Source: Streptomyces sp. S.PB5 (GTDB taxonomy: Bacteria > Actinomycetota > Actinomycetes > Streptomycetales > Streptomycetaceae). Taken from it: a DNA stretch of 64,000 bases. The stretch is taken from assembly GCF_030403745.1 (NCBI RefSeq), contig NZ_JAQMWP010000016.1, positions 183,734-247,733 of the forward strand, in the 5' to 3' direction. The position numbers and the translations under genes were made by a program. Shown here one piece after another: positions 60,781 through 64,000 of this stretch; the first letter of the stretch is position 1; the number at the start of each line of letters is the position of its first letter. The notes beneath the pieces are model-generated. The model had not been told where the DNA came from and did no database searches. It saw only the letters and a program-made list of their open reading frames with translations.

Positions 60781-62146
60781 TGACGGGTCGCTCCTCGGGT
60801 AGCTCGTAGCGGCGCTTGCGTTCACGCAGGGCGAGCGCCGAGACCAGGGTGACCGGGCCGAGCCGGCCGACGAACATGAGCAGGATGACGATGAGCTGGC
60901 CGACGGTCGGCAGGTCGGCGGTGATGCCGGTGGACAGCCCCACCGTGCCGAAGGCCGAGACCGACTCGAACAGCACCTGCTCGAAGGGCTTGTCGACCAC
61001 GGCGAGCAGGGCGAGCGTCGCGGTCATCACGAAACCCACACCGGCCAGCGCCACAGTCAGTGCCTGCCGGAGGACATGGGGTGCGAGTCGGCGTCCCATC
61101 ACCGAGGACGTGGGTTCACCGCGCACCTCGGCGAGCATCGCCGCGCCCAGCACCGCGAAGGTACTGACCTTGATGCCGCCCGCGGTGCCCGCGCTGCCGC
61201 CGCCGACGAACATCAGCATGCAGGTCATCAGCAAGGTCGCGTCCGTCATCGCCCCGATGTCGACGCTGTTGAACCCTGCCGTGCGCGACATGGCCGAGTG
61301 GAAGAAGCCCGCCAGGATCTTCTTGTGCCAGTCGAACGGGCCCAGGGTGTCGTCGTTCGTCCACTCCAGGACGCACGTCAGCAGGGTGCCCGCGAACAGC
61401 AGCACGGCCGTGGTGACCACCGTCAGCCGGAAGTGCAGCGACCAGCGGCGCCGGCCCGTGGCGCGGGCCCGGTTGCGGTGCCGCAACAACTCCAGCAGCA
61501 CAGGAAAACCGATTCCGCCGAGGATCACGGCCACAGCGATGGGCAGCGTCACCCACGCGTCCTGCGCGTACTTCGTGATGCTGTCGGCATGCAGTCCGAA
61601 CCCGGCGTTGTTGAACGCCGACACCGCATGGAAGAACCCCAGGTACGAGGCGTCCCAGATGGACTCGCCGTAGCCGAAGCGCAGCCGCAGGGCCAGCAGC
61701 GCGCCCACGGAGAGCTCCACAGCGAGCGTGCACCCGGCGACCCCGAGCAGCACCCGACGTACGTCGCCGATGTCCAGGCTCTTGGTCTCCGCCTGCGCCG
61801 TCAGCTGCATCCGCAGCCCCAGCCTCCCGGAGATCAGCAGCCCCAGCAGCGAGGCCATCGTCATGATGCCGAAGCCGCCGATCTGGAACAGCACGAGGAT
61901 CACGCCCTCGCCGAAGCCGCTCCAGTAGGTGCCGGTGTCCACCACGACCAGACCCGTCACGCACACCGCGGACGTGGAGGTGAACAGTGCCGTCACCGCA
62001 TCGGCGCTGCTGCCGTCCTCGGTGGCGACGGGCAGCATCAACAGGACCGTCCCCAGCAGGGTCACGGCAGCGAAGCCCATGACCACCGTACGAGCGGGAT
62101 GCGCCGCCAACAGCGACCGCCACATCCGCCCCGCGCGCCCTGCCAC
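60773..62146 (-). CDS. trkH: TrkH/KtrB-type potassium channel subunit
   Basis: A 457-residue membrane protein with four M1-P-M2 repeats. The filter segments are TSAVCVTGLVVVD, AFNNAGFGLHADS, SRTAGFNSVDIGA and AFGTVGLSTGITA, each with its glycine. GTG 62146 lies seven bases after AGGAAGG. With trkA it forms a K+ uptake system that would complement the high-affinity Kdp pump 5 kb away. Confidence 0.93.
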   Translation of the reverse strand: MAGRAGRMWRSLLAAHPARTVVMGFAAVTLLGTVLLMLPVATEDGSSADAVTALFTSTSAVCVTGLVVVDTGTYWSGFGEGVILVLFQIGGFGIMTMASLLGLLISGRLGLRMQLTAQAETKSLDIGDVRRVLLGVAGCTLAVELSVGALLALRLRFGYGESIWDASYLGFFHAVSAFNNAGFGLHADSITKYAQDAWVTLPIAVAVILGGIGFPVLLELLRHRNRARATGRRRWSLHFRLTVVTTAVLLFAGTLLTCVLEWTNDDTLGPFDWHKKILAGFFHSAMSRTAGFNSVDIGAMTDATLLMTCMLMFVGGGSAGTAGGIKVSTFAVLGAAMLAEVRGEPTSSVMGRRLAPHVLRQALTVALAGVGFVMTATLALLAVVDKPFEQVLFESVSAFGTVGLSTGITADLPTVGQLIVILLMFVGRLGPVTLVSALALRERKRRYELPEERPVIG

Positions 62147-62218
62147 TCCTCGGCCTTCCTGCCTGCCAATGTTCCGTCAAGGATCCATCAGCATCTGGTC
62201 AAGATCCAGCGGGCCACC

Positions 62219-62343
62219 CTAGCCGAGTTGGTCGATTCCCCGATGCCTCCGCCAACGACCACCATGAACTTCTCGTCCTGGGCGGGTGGGAGCATGACCG
62301 TGCCGGAGGTCTCCATCAGGTTCGCGTCGTCCAGGCCGGGCAG
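62219..62343 (-). pseudogene. Fragment of a GlxA-like radical copper oxidase
   Basis: The minus strand reads LPGLDDANLMETSGTVMLPP then AQDEKFMVVVGGGIGES. This is the kelch-propeller segment of the galactose-oxidase-like protein GlxA of Streptomyces (..VMLPPAQD..VMV.GGGG.GES). About 40 residues remain, cut on both sides. Confidence 0.6.
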
Positions 62344-62384
62344 CTACCGCGATCAGGTCCGACGGTTCGAAAACACACACCGCA

Positions 62385-62535
62385 CATCGCCCGACGCGAC
62401 ACCGAACACGGCTCCGGACTCGGCGTCCACCGCTGGATCGTGGAAGGCGCCATTGCACTACTGCCCTGGTTCCGCCGGCTGCGCATCCGCCGGGAGGTCC
62501 GCGACGACATCCACTGTGCCTTCATCGAGACGCCT
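62385..62535 (+). pseudogene. IS5-family transposase C-terminal fragment
   Basis: RRDTEHGSGLGVHRWIVEGA followed by IALLPWFRRLRIRREVRDDI and HCAFIET. This is the catalytic-Glu helix and end of an IS5/IS1647-type transposase (..EHGSGLG..RWVVERT.A.LH.FRRLR.R.E.R.DIH.AF..). It breaks off at the IS605-like hairpin that follows. Confidence 0.75.
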
Positions 62536-62544
62536 CCGTGGATA

Positions 62545-62564
62545 CCCCCGCCTTCAGGCGGGGG
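62545..62564 (+). repeat. IS200/IS605-type end hairpin
   Basis: CCCCCGCC-TTCA-GGCGGGGG, eight-base perfect stem with a four-base loop, in the context GGATAC[hairpin]AGGAAACGG. This is the kind of subterminal hairpin recognised by IS200/IS605 transposases. Confidence 0.55.
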
Positions 62565-62639
62565 AGGAAACGGACTCCTGCGGAGCAGGGTAGAGAAAGC
62601 CGATTCGCCGCCAAGGCGGATCGGCGTTCACGGCCAACC

Positions 62640-62857
62640 ACCCACAGGCGAGGGGCAGTTTGTATGCCGCCCGGCCAGGGATAACCAAGCTGGCCGGGCC
62701 TACCGCCGGGCTGGCGGGATGTCAGGTCCGTGGAGCTGGCATAAGACTGCTGGGCGTACCCACGTCCCTGCCGTCAGTTCGGGGCAGCCGCCGCCTGAGA
62801 AGCAGAAAGCTCAACCCGCAAGGGAAGAATCTCCCTGCTTCAGCTGCGGGAGAAGTC
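62640..62857 (+). ncRNA. Omega-RNA-like right-end region of a TnpB element (tnpB absent)
   Basis: The stretch has the order seen 3' of actinobacterial tnpB genes: stem CCCGGCCAG/CTGGCCGGG (62670-62678, 62690-62698), then a GTCCGTGGAGCTGGCATAAG segment, a GTACCCACGTCCCTGCCGTC segment, a CTGAGAAGCAGAAAGCTCAA segment, and a terminal hairpin CTCCCTGC..GCGGGAG before AGAAGTCA. In intact elements this is transcribed as the guide RNA for TnpB, with the guide taken from DNA just beyond the end (here GGGCCCACTCC..). No tnpB precedes it; the IS5 fragment and the other hairpin do. Confidence 0.45.
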
Positions 62858-62912
62858 AGGGCCCACTCCTTTCCGTGCAGTCGAACTGGGGGCGTCGTCG
62901 ATGGCACCGCCG

Positions 62913-63173
62913 TCAACAGCCGGCCCGAGTGGCGCTTCCGTAACGCCGCTCGAACCCCTGGACCCGACCCGCTGTGTCGACGACGCGGGAGGTGCCGGTG
63001 TAGAAGGAGTGGCTCGCCGACGAGCCCTCGACGTCGACGACGGGATAGGTGTTGCCGTCCTTCCACTGGACCGTGTGCTGCGCGGCGGCAGTGGAGGGGA
63101 CGAGCAGTTCGAAGCCGGCCACGCGGTCGCGGAAGAGAACGGGGCGGGAAACGGGGTGGATGCCATGCCTCAC
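62913..63173 (-). CDS. rpmE2: Ribosomal protein L31 type B (zinc-free)
   Basis: An 86-residue type B L31: RHGIHPVSRPVLFRDRVAGF, WKDGNTYPVVDVE, SSASHSFYTGTSRVVDTAGR, then VQGFERRYG. The zinc-binding CxxC motifs of type A are missing, as expected. The last residues (SATRAGC) are unusual but short. GTG 63173 starts it. It sits 59 bases after the L33 gene. In Streptomyces such zinc-free copies are typically Zur-controlled and replace zinc-bearing L31/L33 under zinc shortage; I see no clear Zur box. Confidence 0.9.
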   Translation of the reverse strand: MRHGIHPVSRPVLFRDRVAGFELLVPSTAAAQHTVQWKDGNTYPVVDVEGSSASHSFYTGTSRVVDTAGRVQGFERRYGSATRAGC

Positions 63174-63232
63174 GACGGTGTCCTTCCTGGGTGCTCCTGT
63201 CGCCCGGGTTTGCCGGGCGTCTGGTGCGGGGA

Positions 63233-63397
63233 TCAGCGTTCTTCGCGGAAGAGGACGTGGGCGCCGGCCTTCGGGTCGTACTTGCGCAGGACCAGCCGGT
63301 CGGGGTCGTTCAGGCGGTTCTTGCGGGTCGTGTAGGTGACGCCGGTGCCGGCAGTCGACCTCAGCTTCACGACGGGCCGCGTGGTGCTGCGTGCCAT
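63233..63397 (-). CDS. rpmG: Ribosomal protein L33 (zinc-free paralogue)
   Basis: A 54-residue L33: MARSTTRPVVKLRSTAGTGV, YTTRKNRLNDPDRLVLRKYD, PKAGAHVLFREER. Cysteines of the zinc-type L33 are absent. ATG 63397 follows GGGGCACC. It is co-directional with rpmE2. Confidence 0.92.
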   Translation of the reverse strand: MARSTTRPVVKLRSTAGTGVTYTTRKNRLNDPDRLVLRKYDPKAGAHVLFREER

Positions 63398-63500
63398 GAG
63401 GTGCCCCTTTCACGTGCACCCGAGTCGGTTGACCCGGGCATGTCAGGCATCCCGCACAACGGCATCCGCCGGCTCCGCATTCCCGGTGGCGGCGGACCTC

Positions 63501-63722
63501 AGCGTGTGCCGAGCGCCGCCCTGTCCCGGGCGGCCCGCACCGCCGTCGAGAGGCTTGCGATGTCGTGGGCACCGTGATGCCGCGCCCGTTCACGAAGAAG
63601 GTGGGCGTCCCCGCCGCCTGGCTGAGGTCTGCGGACTCAAGGCCGTCGGCAATGCGCGCCAGGACCTTGGGACGCCGTAGGTCCCGCTCGAAGCGCTCCA
63701 CATCCAGGCCGATGTCCCCGGC
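63501..63722 (-). pseudogene. DsbA/thioredoxin-like fragment interrupted by a TnpB element
   Basis: From the element end leftwards: AGDIGLDVERFERDLRRPKV, LARIADGLESADLSQAAGTP with TFFVNG, then after a one-base frame change RHHGAHDIASLSTAVRAARD and a stop at 63501. This is the C-terminal half of a DsbA-type thioredoxin domain (cis-Pro loop GTPTFFxNG), as in DsbA proteins or the tail of some NhaA antiporters. The 5' part was displaced by the insertion on its right. Confidence 0.65.
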
Positions 63723-63732
63723 TTGACATGCT

Positions 63733-63752
63733 CCTCGTCCTGGAGGACGAGG
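63733..63752 (-). repeat. Right-end hairpin of the TnpB element
   Basis: CCTCGTCC-TGGA-GGACGAGG, eight-base stem, between the TnpB stop and the DsbA fragment. On the minus strand it is preceded by GGCCAGAAT and followed by AGCATGTCAA, the usual right-end layout; the guide would start within GCCGGGGACATCGG. Confidence 0.55.
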
Positions 63753-63783
63753 ATTCTGGCCTTCTCGACTGGTTGCTGTGCCG

Positions 63784-64000
63784 CTACGCGGCACGGTTTC
63801 CGGTCGGGAATCCGTGGCTTCCTGTTTCTTCGCGCCGTGCCGGGATTGCTCCTGGTCTTACCGGTGTTCCGCAGGCTGTTGCCGCCAGTCCGGCGGCCGT
63901 TTTCACGTTGAGTGCGGCGTTGGTGTCCCGGTCGTGGACGGCGCCGCAGGTGGAGCAGGTCTGGGACGGCGGGGTGAACCGGCCGATCATGACCAGGGTG
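63784..64000 (-). CDS. tnpB: IS200/IS605-type TnpB (RuvC-like nuclease), C-terminal end, cut by the window edge
   Basis: The last 72 residues: TLVMIGRFTPPSQTCSTCGA, VHDRDTNAALNVKTAAG with the final RuvC Asp in DRDTNAALN, and TACGTPVRPGAIPARREETG. In intact TnpB about 20 residues with a second CxxC lie between CSTCG and the HDRD block; here they are missing, so the zinc ribbon has only one CxxC. The frame continues beyond base 64000. The right-end hairpin follows downstream. Confidence 0.8.
   Translation of the reverse strand, partial: TLVMIGRFTPPSQTCSTCGAVHDRDTNAALNVKTAAGLAATACGTPVRPGAIPARREETGSHGFPTGNRAA

Noticed and set aside
63398..63500. Zur box expected upstream of the zinc-free L33/L31 genes
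   Set aside because: No TGAAAATGATTTTCA-like palindrome could be seen in this stretch.

Overview
The window is chromosomal DNA of a Streptomyces or close relative. GC content is very high, GTG and TTG starts are common, and overlapping start/stop pairs (GTGA, ATGA) are frequent. Family markers agree: a chaplin, Streptomyces-type AraC and PucR regulators, a Streptomyces-type flotillin/NfeD pair and zinc-free ribosomal proteins L31B and L33. No rRNA, tRNA or CRISPR array was seen.

Region by region. 1-8.7 kb: the N-terminal part of glycogen debranching enzyme GlgX, a frameshifted flavoprotein, an MMPL exporter, a DUF1579 protein and a Tat-exported Acg-like nitroreductase coupled to a membrane protein. 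9-20 kb is a worn accessory region. Two AraC paralogues, two small secreted proteins, an ABM monooxygenase and a lactonase-type beta-propeller sit among remnants of ISL3-, IS3- and IS5-type transposases, an integrase, an esterase, a LuxR ATPase, a sugar ABC permease and an MFS transporter. 20.3-24 kb: an antiporter-CBS-NhaD operon behind a structured leader. 24-34 kb: a PucR-like regulator, a chaplin that has lost its end, a second antiporter with a TrkA-C domain, a multiply broken membrane protein and a large double-RCK membrane protein.

34.5-44 kb is the most distinctive part. It holds two CNNM/CorC-type membrane proteins, Spo0M, TerB, a small membrane protein, an M56 metalloprotease with a BlaI/MecI repressor, TerD, a broken acyltransferase, a tiny TatA, a voltage-gated-channel-like protein and a GlsB-type stress protein. 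Near-identical palindromes (TCTACAnnnCTGTAGA type) lie in front of spo0M, terB, the blaI/terD divergence and the tatA/channel divergence, and a degenerate copy lies in front of the CNNM pair. I read this as one BlaI/M56-controlled envelope or ion-stress regulon.

45-64 kb: a sulfotransferase with a degenerate APS-kinase-like partner, a CBS protein, the complete kdpFABC-kdpED potassium system, a flotillin/NfeD operon ended by a perfect terminator, and TrkA/TrkH. The right edge has IS200/IS605-type material: an omega-RNA-like region and a TnpB C-terminus. These sit around rpmE2/rpmG and fragments of a GlxA-like oxidase and a DsbA-like protein. Overall the window is dominated by K+/Na+/divalent cation handling and CBS/RCK sensors, set in a pseudogene-rich background.
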